A stretch of DNA of 64,000 nucleotides from Mycolicibacterium crocinum (GTDB taxonomy: Bacteria > Actinomycetota > Actinomycetes > Mycobacteriales > Mycobacteriaceae). The stretch covers positions 1,922,001-1,986,000 of the forward strand of contig NZ_CP092362.2 in the NCBI RefSeq assembly GCF_022370635.2, in the 5' to 3' direction. This document shows positions 18,514 through 27,889 of the stretch, one piece after another (the first letter of the stretch is position 1; each line of letters begins with the position of its first letter). The notes below the pieces were generated by a model. It made no database searches and was not told where the DNA came from. It saw only the letters and a program-made list of their open reading frames with translations. A program made the translations under genes and the position numbers.

Positions 18514-19449
18514 ATGCCTATTCGCTGCGAGCGTAGGCACCCGGTGGGGAGCGACCGGTCGACGGGTCGCTGGGTCGGGCTGGTTGCTTCGCCATTGTTC
18601 GTCATGAGCGTGCTGCTCGTCGGTCCCGTCGCGCCGCCGTCAGCGGCGGCCGCCGACTGCGCCGACGCCGAGGTGGTCTTCGCGCGCGGCACCGACGAGC
18701 CGGCGGGGATGGGCCGGGTCGGTGATGCGCTCGTTGACGCGCTGCGCAAGCAGGCCCCCGGCATGAACATCGACACCTACGCGGTCAACTACAAGGCCAG
18801 CAAGCTGCAGCTACACGGCGGTGACGGTGCCAACGACGTCATCTCCCACGTCAAGCAGACCGTGTCCTCGTGCCCCGACACCAAGATCGTCCTGGGCGGC
18901 TTCTCGCAGGGCGCCAGCGTCATCGACATCGTGGCCGGCGTGCCCGTGGGCGGCATCCCGTGGGGCAGTTCGTTGCCGCCGGAATACGCGAAGAACATCG
19001 CGGCGGTCGCCACCTTCGGCAATGTGGCTACCCGCACCAACCAAGCGCTGCCGACGACAAGCGCACTGCTCGGCGCCAAAGCCATCGACCTGTGCAATCC
19101 CGCCGACCCGATCTGCCACGCCGGACCGGGTAATGAATGGAGCGGACACACCGAGGGCTACGTCCCGGGCTACACCAACCAGGCAGCGGCGTTCGTCGCG
19201 GCCAAGCTGCTGGCCGGGATGACCCAGCACCTGCCCGACTACGGGTCACTCCCCGGATACGGCCCGACATCTCCCTACGGACCGGACTCGTCGATGTCGG
19301 GGTCGCCGCCCGGATACGGACCAGACACGTCGCTGCACGGCACGCAGCCGCAGTACCCCGCGGAGACGCCGAGCTACGTTCCCCAGACGACCGCGCCGGG
19401 CCCGACGACGGTCGCACCGAGTTCGCCGTCGACCAGCGGGCTGGTCTAG
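18514..19449 (+). CDS. Secreted cutinase-family esterase
   Basis: A 311-residue protein with an N-terminal signal sequence (hydrophobic core about residues 25-45, cleavage near SAAAA). The cutinase fold has GGFSQGAS with the nucleophile at Ser131, the [11 protein letters not shown] region carrying the catalytic Asp and a disulfide Cys, and a His in SGHTEGY. A Gly/Tyr/Pro/Ser-rich tail of about 75 residues ([18 protein letters not shown]) follows and is probably surface exposed. Mycobacterial relatives hydrolyse lipids and esters at the envelope. A poorly placed GAAGGGG lies upstream. TAGATT 5 nt before the ATG could also permit near-leaderless initiation. Confidence 0.92.
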   Translation: MPIRCERRHPVGSDRSTGRWVGLVASPLFVMSVLLVGPVAPPSAAAADCADAEVVFARGTDEPAGMGRVGDALVDALRKQAPGMNIDTYAVNYKASKLQLHGGDGANDVISHVKQTVSSCPDTKIVLGGFSQGASVIDIVAGVPVGGIPWGSSLPPEYAKNIAAVATFGNVATRTNQALPTTSALLGAKAIDLCNPADPICHAGPGNEWSGHTEGYVPGYTNQAAAFVAAKLLAGMTQHLPDYGSLPGYGPTSPYGPDSSMSGSPPGYGPDTSLHGTQPQYPAETPSYVPQTTAPGPTTVAPSSPSTSGLV

Positions 19450-19455
19450 GGCCGA

Positions 19456-19725
19456 CTAGCGGGTAATGCCCGTGCGGCTCACACTCCGCCGCAGATGCAG
19501 GGCGGCACCAGTGAGCGGATTGTCGAATAGCGGCAGTCGGCGAAGTCGCCGCAGCACCACCGCGCGGCCCAGGACTCCGGCGAGAACCCCGAGCACGAAG
19601 TAACCGCGGTTGCGCTGATTGGCCTGACGCCGCAATGCGGCCACGTACCCGCACACCGCGGCAAGCGCGGCGGTCGTCAAGACCACCACGATCATCAAGC
19701 CGACCGGATCCACGGGAACGATCAC
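19456..19725 (-). CDS. Small hypothetical membrane protein
   Basis: An 89-residue reading frame from GTG 19725 with a hydrophobic segment at about residues 8-30 (LMIVVVLTTAALAAVCGYVAAL) and a second shorter one near 43-58. A basic, Arg-rich C-terminus follows. It lies convergent to the cutinase gene with 6 nt between stops. I do not recognise it. Membrane character and codon bias support a real gene, but it is small and no motif confirms it. Confidence 0.5.
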   Translation of the reverse strand: MIVPVDPVGLMIVVVLTTAALAAVCGYVAALRRQANQRNRGYFVLGVLAGVLGRAVVLRRLRRLPLFDNPLTGAALHLRRSVSRTGITR

Positions 19726-19808
19726 ACCACCGTCTGGCCCACACCAGGAGAGCTGACCGAAGGTCGTGACCGAACCGAATACCGAGCGTTACCGTCAATT
19801 GGTTAGGA

Positions 19809-19822
19809 ACTCGGATCCGAGT
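19809..19822. promoter_or_regulatory. 14-bp perfect palindrome upstream of the radical SAM gene
   Basis: ACTCGGATCCGAGT lies about 110 bp before the radical SAM start and upstream of a possible -10 TAGGCT (19870-19875). Its position suits an operator for an unlinked regulator; nothing identifies which. Confidence 0.4.
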
Positions 19823-19931
19823 CCCGTCCCGACTATGTGCGAATGGCTCGTTCGGCCGGTCATGTTGGCTAGGCTCCCGCTTGGCAAGCAGCGCCGTCTA
19901 CCTCTACGAGTCCGATTCGGAGCAGACGACT

Positions 19932-21491
19932 ATGGCCAATATCGTCCTCGTCAACCCGCGGTTCGAGGTGTCGTACTGGGGCTTGGAACATGCCCTTCCG
20001 CTACTGGGCAAGAAGTGCAACGTCCCAACCGCCTGCCTGCCGCTGCTGGCCGCGCTGACGCCGCCCGAGCATCAGGTCACCCTCGTCGACGAGAACGTCG
20101 AGGACATCGACTTCGACAAGCTGGCCCAGGCCGACATCGTCGGGCTCACCGGCATGATCGTCCAGCGGCAGCGCATGCGCGAAATCCTCAGCGAACTCAA
20201 AGCCCGCGGTGTGTTCGTCGTCGTCGGCGGTCCGTGGATCAGCGTGCAGGAGGACTACTTCGACGGTCTTGCCGACGCGATCTTCGTCGGCGAAGCCGAG
20301 ACCACCTGGCCACAATTCCTCGACGATTGGCAGCACGGCCGCCACCAATACCGCTACGAGCAGGCCGAGCGCACCGATATGACAACCGTGCCGGTACCGC
20401 GCTACGACTTGCTGAAGACCAAGAACTACGTCTTCGGCAGCGTCCAGTTCAGCCGCGGCTGTCCGTTCCAATGCGAGTTCTGCGACATCATCGTCACCTT
20501 CGGCCGCAAGCCGAGGCTCAAGACCAGTGCACAGGTGATCGCCGAGCTCGAAGCGATGCGCACGGCGGGCCTGTCCATCGGCTTCATCGTCGACGACAAC
20601 CTGATCGGCAACAAAGCCGCGGTCAAGGTGCTACTGCAGGATGTCCATGCCTGGCAGGAGCGGGAGGGATACCCGCTGCAGTTCTTCACCGAGGCATCGT
20701 TGAACCTCGCCGAGGACGACGAGCTGATGGCGCTAATGGTCGCCGCCAACGTCACGGTGGTCTTCATCGGGATCGAAAGCCCGAACGAGGATTCATTGAA
20801 AGAGGCGAAGAAATACCAGAACGTGAAGAAGGGCGGCACGATCGTCGATCGGGTCCGCAAGGTGCAAGACGCCGGCCTGGAGGTCTGGTGCGGCATGATC
20901 GTCGGTTTCGACAACGACGACACCCGAATCTTCAAAGAACAAGCCGAATTCATCAACGAGACCGACATCATGCACGCCATGGTCGGCATGCTCGCCGCCA
21001 TCCCCAAGACGCCGCTGCACGCCCGTCTGAAGGACGAGCGGCGACTTGATCACGACGATGAGCAGACCTTCGGCACAAACGTGATTCCGCTCAACATGAG
21101 CCGAGATGAGCTGCGCGACGGGTATATCGGTCTGATGCGCGACCTCTATGATCCCGACTCCTATTTCGATCGGCTCGAAAGCCTCTACGTCACACGCGAA
21201 TTCGACTTCGGGCGGGCGCGCAACGCGTACTTGCGGCAGCGGCCATGGCGCCGGCTGAAGGCCCAGTTGTTCGACGGCGCACGGGCATTCGGTCTGTTCC
21301 TGCTACTGATGAAGAACGTGCCCGACACACACCTGCGTCAGGTCTACCGCCGTCGGATGTGGAAGATGCTGCGCAGCCGGCCGGACCCGGGCGTCCTGTT
21401 CGTCAGCGTGGTGAAATGCGCGACGCACTACCACCACTACACGATGTCGCGCGAGATGTCCGAGCGTCGAACGTTGGTCAACACCTTCTAG
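19932..21491 (+). CDS. B12-binding radical SAM protein
   Basis: A 519-residue class-B radical SAM enzyme. The N-terminal 150 residues form a cobalamin-binding Rossmann domain (IVLVNPRFEVSYWG, VVVGGPWISV, VGEAE). The radical SAM core carries the [4Fe-4S] motif CPFQCEFCD (CxxxCxxC) and the FIGIESPNEDSLKEAKK segment. The C-terminal 150 residues resemble the DUF4070 extension of this class. ATG 19932 has GGAG 9 nt upstream and is preferred to the start at 19881. Such enzymes often methylate or rearrange unactivated carbons; the substrate here is unknown. No cobalamin riboswitch is seen upstream. The stop shares CTAG with the convergent gene. Confidence 0.93.
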   Translation: MANIVLVNPRFEVSYWGLEHALPLLGKKCNVPTACLPLLAALTPPEHQVTLVDENVEDIDFDKLAQADIVGLTGMIVQRQRMREILSELKARGVFVVVGGPWISVQEDYFDGLADAIFVGEAETTWPQFLDDWQHGRHQYRYEQAERTDMTTVPVPRYDLLKTKNYVFGSVQFSRGCPFQCEFCDIIVTFGRKPRLKTSAQVIAELEAMRTAGLSIGFIVDDNLIGNKAAVKVLLQDVHAWQEREGYPLQFFTEASLNLAEDDELMALMVAANVTVVFIGIESPNEDSLKEAKKYQNVKKGGTIVDRVRKVQDAGLEVWCGMIVGFDNDDTRIFKEQAEFINETDIMHAMVGMLAAIPKTPLHARLKDERRLDHDDEQTFGTNVIPLNMSRDELRDGYIGLMRDLYDPDSYFDRLESLYVTREFDFGRARNAYLRQRPWRRLKAQLFDGARAFGLFLLLMKNVPDTHLRQVYRRRMWKMLRSRPDPGVLFVSVVKCATHYHHYTMSREMSERRTLVNTF

Positions 21492-22306
21492 TTGCCGTTG
21501 CTGCCGGCCACCTGCTCCAAGAACTCCACGGCGAGGACCCGCACAGGCACGTTCGTCGCCTGACTCTGCTTTCGCAGTACGTCGAACGCCGCGTCGGCGT
21601 CGATGCCGTGCATGGCCATCAGCACACCCTTGGCCTGTTCGATCGGGGCCCGGCTCTGCAGCACCCGTTGGATCGACTCCGCGGTGTCGCGGGCGGACTT
21701 GTAGCGGGCGAAGTCGCCGATCGCCCGGGAGACCGCTTTGGTCAACAGTTCGAGGATCTCGGCGTCGAGGCCGTCGAAGGCGTGAAATGACCTGCCGTAC
21801 AAGTTGAATGAGCCGAGCGTCAGATCCTCGGTGAACAGGGGCGCGGCCAGGAAGCTGTGGACGCCCTCGTCACGCGCAGCGGACGCGAAGTCAGGCCAGG
21901 CGGCCATGGCCTCTTCGGAGTCGAGTTGCACGACGGTGCGGGTGCGCGAAGCATGCAGGCAAGGACCTTCACCGGCGTCGTACTGCTCACTGTCGATCCG
22001 TAGCGTCCGCTCGTCGGTGTGTACGGCGGTATAGGTCAGGCCGCCGAGGTCGATCGTGATTCCGGTGCAGTCAGCCCCCTCGATGGCTTCCTGGGCGATC
22101 GAGGCAACCCCCTGAAGCATCGTCAACAGGTCGTCTTCGTCGGTGACGCTGCGACCGGCGTCGACCAGCAGGCTCGCCAATTGAGATGCCGACATGGCGT
22201 TGCGGGTGGCAGCCTCAATGACGATTTCGGCCGCCTGCTCAGCGTCGACTCCATCCAGCGGCTCGGCCGGGATGGAGTTCTCGACGCGCGGGTCGCTGTG
22301 CTCCAT
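21488..22306 (-). CDS. GAF-ANTAR transcription antitermination regulator
   Basis: A 272-residue protein. A GAF sensor domain covers about residues 60-200 (GITIDLGGLTYTAVHTDE, DAGEGPCLHA, FLAAPLF). A C-terminal ANTAR domain (SRAPIEQAKGVLMAMHGIDADAAFDVLRKQS) follows; ANTAR domains bind paired hairpins in nascent mRNA to prevent termination. Mycobacteria have several such proteins tied to lipid and stress genes. The ATG at 22306 is chosen; the longer frame to 22438 enters the DUF4185 gene. It lies 47 nt downstream of DUF4185 on the same strand and may be cotranscribed with it. Confidence 0.92.
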   Translation of the reverse strand: MEHSDPRVENSIPAEPLDGVDAEQAAEIVIEAATRNAMSASQLASLLVDAGRSVTDEDDLLTMLQGVASIAQEAIEGADCTGITIDLGGLTYTAVHTDERTLRIDSEQYDAGEGPCLHASRTRTVVQLDSEEAMAAWPDFASAARDEGVHSFLAAPLFTEDLTLGSFNLYGRSFHAFDGLDAEILELLTKAVSRAIGDFARYKSARDTAESIQRVLQSRAPIEQAKGVLMAMHGIDADAAFDVLRKQSQATNVPVRVLAVEFLEQVAGSNGN

Positions 22307-22353
22307 GGGGTGAGTGTCCCACCTTCGGGACTCGGTGTTGCTGTAAGGCTCAC

Positions 22354-23745
22354 TTAGGGCAGAACTGTGTGCATCAACATCACGTTGTAGGCCGACCACA
22401 GCGAGAGGTTGTAGTACAGCTCGCGACCCGTCGACCACGGATGCAGGAACGGCGCATAGATGCCGCCCGGGATCTGCATCGACGACACCAGCATCTGCTC
22501 AGGGCCCCACGGGCCCTGCGGCGCGGGCGCGGTCCGCATGACCACGTCGTTGTTGCCGTTGCAGTACAGCACCAGGTACTGCTTCAGATAATTGTTGAAT
22601 TGGGCCGACATCTCGCCGACCGGGCCGGGGATCACCGGGGTGGCCGCGGCCGGGCTGCCGGCAACCCAGGAGTTGCTGTCGGAGTTCCAGTACTCGTACT
22701 TCGTCAGATCGGGAATCAACCCGGGGGATACCCGCGCCACATATGCCGATCCGCCGCGACCGTTGGGTGTCCCGAACGAGTAGATGTACGGATCACCCGG
22801 GCCGGGCTTGAGGAAGGCGCCCATCTGGAACTTCTCGTTGCCGTTGGACGGCTGACGAACCGTGCCCGGGTAGACACCCCACGTCTCGCCGTTGTCGGTC
22901 GATGTCGCGATCGCCGAGTAGTTGGTGGTCCAGGCACCGTAGTTGTCCCAGCTCTTGATGGACATGAAGTTCAAGAACTGGTTCGGCCCGACGGCCACGC
23001 CCGAGGTCGGGATGATGCCCGTTTCCTGCGGCGCGCCGTTAATGCTGTTGATGACCTGCTTGGCGATGCCGGGCCGCCACACCGGCGACCCGGAGTACTT
23101 GTTGCCGACGGCCCCGTCGGGCACCGCGACGGTGTTGGCCAGGGAACCGTCGGTGCTCCGCATCAGTGTGTTGTAGCGCCACTGCTTGCCGGGGATCATG
23201 CAGAAACCGTTGGTGTCGCCGAACGCCAGCAGAACCTGGCGGTGCGTGGGATCGCCGTTGTCCCACATGATTCCGAGGTCGGTGCCGGTGATGGCGAACT
23301 TCTGAATGGTCTGATTGGGACTGTCCGGTCCGGTCACCCAGCCGACGACGGAGGTGCCCGGCGGTGCGGTCGACGGCGCCGGTTGCGCCGCCGCGGGGGC
23401 GGGTTGAGGCGCAGCGGGTGCGGGTTTCGGTGTCGGCGCGACCGCCGCCTGCTTCTGCACCTTGCCGGCGTTGGGCATGAACGCGTTGATCAGCATCTTG
23501 CCCAAGGTCGGCAGCGGCGCTTGGTCATTGGTGCCGACGGGCTTGTGCCCGATCGGGCGGTCGAAGGGCGCTATGGCCGACGGTTGCGGAATCTGAAAGG
23601 CCTGATTGGCGGCGGGTTGCGCCGCGGCGGACGCACCCTCGCACGGGTCGGCGGCCGCAGGCGGCGCGACACCGGTTGCCGCACACAGGCCGACGACCAG
23701 GGTCGAGGCCAGCGACAGCGAGGGGATGCGGGGACGCGGCGACAC
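22354..23745 (-). CDS. Secreted DUF4185-domain protein
   Basis: A 463-residue exported protein with a signal peptide (cleavage near APPAAA, residues 28-34). A Pro/Ala-rich linker (about 75-130) leads to a C-terminal DUF4185 beta-propeller-like domain with WDNGD, LLAFGDTNGFCM, GVAVGPNQFLNFMSIKSWDNYG and YAPFLHPWS motifs. Some DUF4185 members have been assigned as D-arabinan-cleaving glycosidases, which would suit arabinogalactan or lipoarabinomannan turnover. This is a family-level inference and this protein could have a different role. Confidence 0.88.
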   Translation of the reverse strand: MSPRPRIPSLSLASTLVVGLCAATGVAPPAAADPCEGASAAAQPAANQAFQIPQPSAIAPFDRPIGHKPVGTNDQAPLPTLGKMLINAFMPNAGKVQKQAAVAPTPKPAPAAPQPAPAAAQPAPSTAPPGTSVVGWVTGPDSPNQTIQKFAITGTDLGIMWDNGDPTHRQVLLAFGDTNGFCMIPGKQWRYNTLMRSTDGSLANTVAVPDGAVGNKYSGSPVWRPGIAKQVINSINGAPQETGIIPTSGVAVGPNQFLNFMSIKSWDNYGAWTTNYSAIATSTDNGETWGVYPGTVRQPSNGNEKFQMGAFLKPGPGDPYIYSFGTPNGRGGSAYVARVSPGLIPDLTKYEYWNSDSNSWVAGSPAAATPVIPGPVGEMSAQFNNYLKQYLVLYCNGNNDVVMRTAPAPQGPWGPEQMLVSSMQIPGGIYAPFLHPWSTGRELYYNLSLWSAYNVMLMHTVLP

Positions 23746-23917
23746 GGCACACCTTTCGGAGGCGGGACGTCGCTGTGACGTCTGTTAACTCTTGTGACGA
23801 TAGGGACCCGTGGGTTCTCTGCGGCCCGCGATGCATCGATAGGTATGCATCCGTGACCGTGTCGCAACCAAGCGGGTGGCGTTTGGGCTAATGTGCGCTT
23901 GACGAAAGCGGGGATCG

Positions 23918-24394
23918 ATGAAACTGAACGTGTGCGCTCTGGTCGCCCTTGCCGCGGTGGTCGGTCTGACCGGCACGGCGTGTAGCGGTTCCGATTCCAA
24001 GACCGCCGCAACGAGTTCCTCGGTTTCGACGGCGAGTGCGCCCCCGGCGAACAGTGCCCAGCCGGCGTCCCTGGTACCGACGCCGGCCGACAACCAGGCG
24101 ACAAAGGGCCCGGATGCCATCGCGGACAACGGAATTCATCTGCACTACCAGGTCAATGGAGCTCCCGGCGACGTGATGGCCGCGTATAAGGCGGCACTGG
24201 AATCCAAAGGCTGGGCGGTGACCACCGTGGTCACATCGGGAGACGCGCACGGTGGTGGCGCCACCTACACGGGGACCAACGGCAACGCCTACGGTGTGTT
24301 CGACGGTGGCGGGTACAACACCACGACCTACATCGACGTTTGCACGTGGCCTACAAAACCGGCAAACCCGAACTGCGCGCGCGGCGACCGCTGA
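23918..24394 (+). CDS. Small lipoprotein, hypothetical
   Basis: A 158-residue protein with a type-II signal peptide. The lipobox LTGTAC places the acylated cysteine at residue 22, followed by a Ser/Thr/Ala/Pro-rich linker. A compact domain of about 90 residues (HLHYQVNGAPGDVMAAYKAALESKGW) ends with the Cys pair CTWPTKPANPNC. It lies 39 nt upstream of the esterase gene on the same strand and may be cotranscribed. The function is not recognised. Confidence 0.85.
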   Translation: MKLNVCALVALAAVVGLTGTACSGSDSKTAATSSSVSTASAPPANSAQPASLVPTPADNQATKGPDAIADNGIHLHYQVNGAPGDVMAAYKAALESKGWAVTTVVTSGDAHGGGATYTGTNGNAYGVFDGGGYNTTTYIDVCTWPTKPANPNCARGDR

Positions 24395-24433
24395 GCCGAA
24401 CCGAGTCCTCGTCCTGACGCCGGAAGGAACCCC

Positions 24434-25285
24434 GTGCGCCGCCGTCTGACAGCGTTAGTCGCCGCCCTTCTCATGCTGTTCGCCGTTCCCGCCACGCAGG
24501 CTCCGGCCGCTCCCGATCCCCCTGGGGCGCTCATGTTCGGCGGACTGCAGCGGACCTATGTGGTGCATGTGCCTGCCGGGCTGCAGCACCCCAACGGCCT
24601 GGTGCTCAACTTGCACGGCGGCAGCCAGACCGGCCGCAAGCAATCCGCGGAGACCAACTACGACGCCATCGCCGACCAGTACGGCTGGGTGGTCGCCTAT
24701 CCCAACGGCATCGACTTCAGTTGGGCCGACGGGCGCGGCGCAGCGGCCCCGGACCGGCAGGGGGTCGATGACGTCGGCTTCCTGGCAACGCTGATCGGCC
24801 GGCTCACCCATGACTACGGCATCCCGCCTGGACGGGTCTTCGTCACCGGGATGTCGGCAGGCGGGTTCATGGCCAACCGGCTGGCATGCGCGCGACCCGA
24901 TCTGGTGGCCGCGATAGCCCCGGTGTCGAGCACGCTCGGGGTGAATGTCCACTGCAATCCGTCCAAACCCGTGTCGGTGCTGGCGATTCACGGCACAGCT
25001 GACAAGGTCGTGCCCTACAAAGGCGGCCGGATGATCGGGCGCGGGGGAGCCAGCACCGTCGTCTCCGCGCCGACGATGGTGGATCGGTGGTTGGCGTTCG
25101 ACCGCTGCCCGCCGGCGACAACTACATCGATCGATGGCGGAAAACGATTGGCCGCCTTCGGTTGTGGCGATGGTGCCGAAGTCGTGTTCGTCACCATCGA
25201 CGGGTGGGGCCACACCTGGCCGTCGAGCCCCGTCTTCGATGCGTCACGGGCCAGTGCGGAATTCTTCGCCGCGCACGGCGGCTGA
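24434..25285 (+). CDS. Secreted LpqC/PHB-depolymerase-type esterase
   Basis: A 283-residue alpha/beta hydrolase exported by a signal peptide (basic MRRRL, hydrophobic core, cleavage near TQAPAA). There is no lipobox cysteine, unlike LpqC itself. The nucleophile elbow is GMSAGG with Ser141; the acid region is HGTADKVVP and the base is in GWGHTW. An oxyanion segment LNLHGGSQTG is also present. The family includes polyhydroxybutyrate depolymerases and feruloyl-type esterases. The substrate is unknown. It starts at GTG 24434 with GGAAGGA upstream and is convergent with mceF. Confidence 0.9.
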   Translation: MRRRLTALVAALLMLFAVPATQAPAAPDPPGALMFGGLQRTYVVHVPAGLQHPNGLVLNLHGGSQTGRKQSAETNYDAIADQYGWVVAYPNGIDFSWADGRGAAAPDRQGVDDVGFLATLIGRLTHDYGIPPGRVFVTGMSAGGFMANRLACARPDLVAAIAPVSSTLGVNVHCNPSKPVSVLAIHGTADKVVPYKGGRMIGRGGASTVVSAPTMVDRWLAFDRCPPATTTSIDGGKRLAAFGCGDGAEVVFVTIDGWGHTWPSSPVFDASRASAEFFAAHGG

Positions 25286-25296
25286 GCTCGGGCTGC

Positions 25297-26748
25297 TCAC
25301 GGCTGCCCGGGCAGCAGCATGGATTGCCACGTGCTGGCATCTTTGGCGGGTTGGGCAAGTTCCGATTGAGTGTATTGCCGCCCGTCGGGTCCGACGTAGA
25401 GGCCTGTGGCGGGGTCGTATTCGCTGACGGCAACCAGTGCCGGCGGGGCAGCATCAGCCGGCGGTGTGCCCGGCGGGAGCTGGGGGATGGCTTGTCCCGA
25501 CAGTGTCGCGTTCGGGTCGCCCTTCCAGTTGTAGCCGTCGTTGAGTGGCACGTAGTTCTGGTCGCTTTCGCAGAGCTTGACCGTCGGCGCGCGCTTGCCC
25601 GGCACCGTCTCGCACGGAATGTTGCGCGCCCCACGGACATTGAACGGAGAGTCCTGGGGGGTCCGGCAGTACAGGTCGCCCGGTGGCCGCTCCGGATAGT
25701 CGACCAGGTTGGGGATGCGTTGCTGCTGCGCAGGAAGAAACCCGGTGGTGCAGGCCGGCGGGAGATTGATGTTGAGGTTGAACGACAGGTATTCGCCGCG
25801 GTAGGCCTGGTTGGTGTTGGCATTGGCCATGAACGTGGCCTGCCCTTCCGAGACCGCGTGCGGCAGAAGCACGAGCAGTTGTTCGATGTCGTTCTGGTAG
25901 GTGACGGCGACCTGGCCGATGCTCGCGAGGTTGGCCACGATGACCGGCAGGGTGGGCTTGAGTCGCTCGATGAGGTTGCGGGCCTGCTCATTGGTCGCAA
26001 CCAAGCCGCCCTGGTCGATCACCCCGGCGACGGCGTCGTTGTGGGCTTTCAGCTCAGCGGTGACCGTCGCGATGTGCGACGCCCAGGCTTGGATGGCGGC
26101 CGATGTCTGCACCTGGGAGTCCATCACCGGTTTGGCATTGTCGATCAGTTTGACCAGGGGGTCGAGATTGGCGCGCGCGTCGATCGCCAAAGTCGTTGTA
26201 CCCCTGACGATGTCGGACAGTTGCGGACCGAGGCCACCGACCGCGGTGTACGCCTCGTTGATCGCGGTCTTGAGGTTCTCCCGCGGTATCGCCTGCAAAC
26301 CCGAATTGGCGGCGTCGAGCAGTGCGTTGATGTCCGGCGGCACGGAGGTGTCGTCCCGCGGAATCACATCGCCATCCCTGAGCGGCCGTGCGGTGCCGTC
26401 GCGGGGGATGAGATCGACGTACTGTTCACCGATCGCGGACTGGCTGTGCACCTCCGCCCGAAGGTCCGACGGGATGTCGATCCCCGACTTCAAAGACAGC
26501 ACGGCGTCAACTCCGTTGTCGCTCAGCCGAACTGACTGCACCCGGCCGACCTCGACCCCGCGGTAGGTGACGTTGCCGGTGCTGTACAGGCCGCCGGTCT
26601 CCGGCAACTGCATGGTCACGCTGTAGCGGCCCACGCCGAACCAGTTCGCCGGCAGCTTGAGAAAGTGCAGGCCCATCACCGCGATCGCAGTCGCCGCGAT
26701 AACCACGAAGACCGCGAGCTGGATCAGCATTCTGCGGGTCAGATGCAT
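25297..26748 (-). CDS. mceF: Mce-family protein MceF
   Basis: A 483-residue last member of the six-protein Mce set, which together with YrbE permeases and an MceG-type ATPase elsewhere imports lipids or sterols across the envelope. One N-terminal helix (about residues 8-28) precedes the MCE domain (GGLYSTGNVTYRGVEVGRVQSV). A long helical needle region and a C-terminal domain with several Cys (CTTGF, DLYCRTP, IPCETV, KLCESD) follow. It starts 1 nt after the mceE stop and is the end of the operon, facing the esterase gene. Confidence 0.94.
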   Translation of the reverse strand: MHLTRRMLIQLAVFVVIAATAIAVMGLHFLKLPANWFGVGRYSVTMQLPETGGLYSTGNVTYRGVEVGRVQSVRLSDNGVDAVLSLKSGIDIPSDLRAEVHSQSAIGEQYVDLIPRDGTARPLRDGDVIPRDDTSVPPDINALLDAANSGLQAIPRENLKTAINEAYTAVGGLGPQLSDIVRGTTTLAIDARANLDPLVKLIDNAKPVMDSQVQTSAAIQAWASHIATVTAELKAHNDAVAGVIDQGGLVATNEQARNLIERLKPTLPVIVANLASIGQVAVTYQNDIEQLLVLLPHAVSEGQATFMANANTNQAYRGEYLSFNLNINLPPACTTGFLPAQQQRIPNLVDYPERPPGDLYCRTPQDSPFNVRGARNIPCETVPGKRAPTVKLCESDQNYVPLNDGYNWKGDPNATLSGQAIPQLPPGTPPADAAPPALVAVSEYDPATGLYVGPDGRQYTQSELAQPAKDASTWQSMLLPGQP

Positions 26749-26749
26749 G

Positions 26750-27889
26750 TCAGGGCCCTTGGTCGAAGTTGTAGGGCGCGACCAGAGGATTGCTCTTCGT
26801 GTAGGGACTTGGGAACTGTCCGATCGTGCGGCCCCACTGCATCTCGAGCTCGGTAAGGTTGCCCTCCCACCGCGTCCCGGTGAACAACCCCTGGTCGATA
26901 CGGCTCAGCGTGAGGTCGACGACGGCGGTCATGTTCGCGTAATCCCCGCGCTGCCACTTCTCGATGGTCTCGTTCGGAAACGGGAAGGTGGGGATCAGAC
27001 TCAGCGCGCGGGTCATGCTCGGACCGGCGTTGGCCAGCGATTCCAGCACTGGCCCAATGTCTTTGAGCTCTCGGATCAAACTCTCTTTACTCTGCCCGAC
27101 CGAGCTGACGACCAGATTGCTGAATCTGCCGAGCTGATCGGCGGCGGCAACGAGGTTGTCGCGCTCACTGTTCAGCACCGCCAGCGCCTCCGGCACGGTT
27201 TTGAGTGCTTGGTCCAGCACCGGCCGGTTCGCGGCCAAAGTTCCGCTGAGCCTGTTGAGGCTGTCGGTCGCGGCGATGATGTCGTCGGTCTGGTCGTTGA
27301 CGTTGCCTGCGAACCGGTCCAGCTCACCGATGAGGCTGCGCAGATCCTGCTCGCGGCCCCGGAACGCGGTACTGAACGCCTCTGTGATGTCCTGCACCTG
27401 GGCTAGCCCACCGCCATTGAGCACGGTGGAGACCGCGGCCAGGGTCTGCTCGACCGACGGAAAGGAGCCCGAATGTGACAGCGGGATACGGGACCCGTCG
27501 TGCAACCGGCCCTGTGGTGGTGCGTCGCCGGGCGCGCTCAACTCGATGTGCTGGGAACCCAGGATGCTGGTGAGACCGATTGTGGCGGTGGCGTTGGCCG
27601 GCAGGTTGACATCGCGATCGAGCCGCATGGTGACCAGGGCATGCCAGCCCTCCAGTTCGATCTTGGTGATGTGTCCGACCGTCGCGTCACCGACGCGGAC
27701 CCGCGAGTTGGGCTGAATGTTGTTGACGTCGGGCATCTCTGCCTGAATCAGAAACGATCCGGCCCCGCCACCCTGTGTCCCGGGCAGCGGCAGCGAGTTG
27801 AGTCCCTGCCAGTTGCCGATGCCGCAGCCGGATGACACGGCCACGACGGTGAGCAGCGCCCCCAGCGTCACTGCGCGGCGGCGCGTCAT
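26750..27889 (-). CDS. mceE: Mce-family lipoprotein MceE
   Basis: A 379-residue Mce protein with a lipobox ending VSSGC (lipidated Cys22), as expected for the E member. The MCE domain follows (NSRVRVGDATVGHITKIELEG). The helical domain has repeated Leu/Asn-rich turns that in this family build the tunnel. It overlaps the mceD stop by 4 nt and is followed after 1 nt by mceF. Confidence 0.94.
   Translation of the reverse strand: MTRRRAVTLGALLTVVAVSSGCGIGNWQGLNSLPLPGTQGGGAGSFLIQAEMPDVNNIQPNSRVRVGDATVGHITKIELEGWHALVTMRLDRDVNLPANATATIGLTSILGSQHIELSAPGDAPPQGRLHDGSRIPLSHSGSFPSVEQTLAAVSTVLNGGGLAQVQDITEAFSTAFRGREQDLRSLIGELDRFAGNVNDQTDDIIAATDSLNRLSGTLAANRPVLDQALKTVPEALAVLNSERDNLVAAADQLGRFSNLVVSSVGQSKESLIRELKDIGPVLESLANAGPSMTRALSLIPTFPFPNETIEKWQRGDYANMTAVVDLTLSRIDQGLFTGTRWEGNLTELEMQWGRTIGQFPSPYTKSNPLVAPYNFDQGP

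Noticed and set aside
19726..19931. Cobalamin riboswitch before the B12-binding radical SAM gene
   Set aside because: The leader is short and lacks a B12-box-like sequence; only a DNA palindrome is seen.
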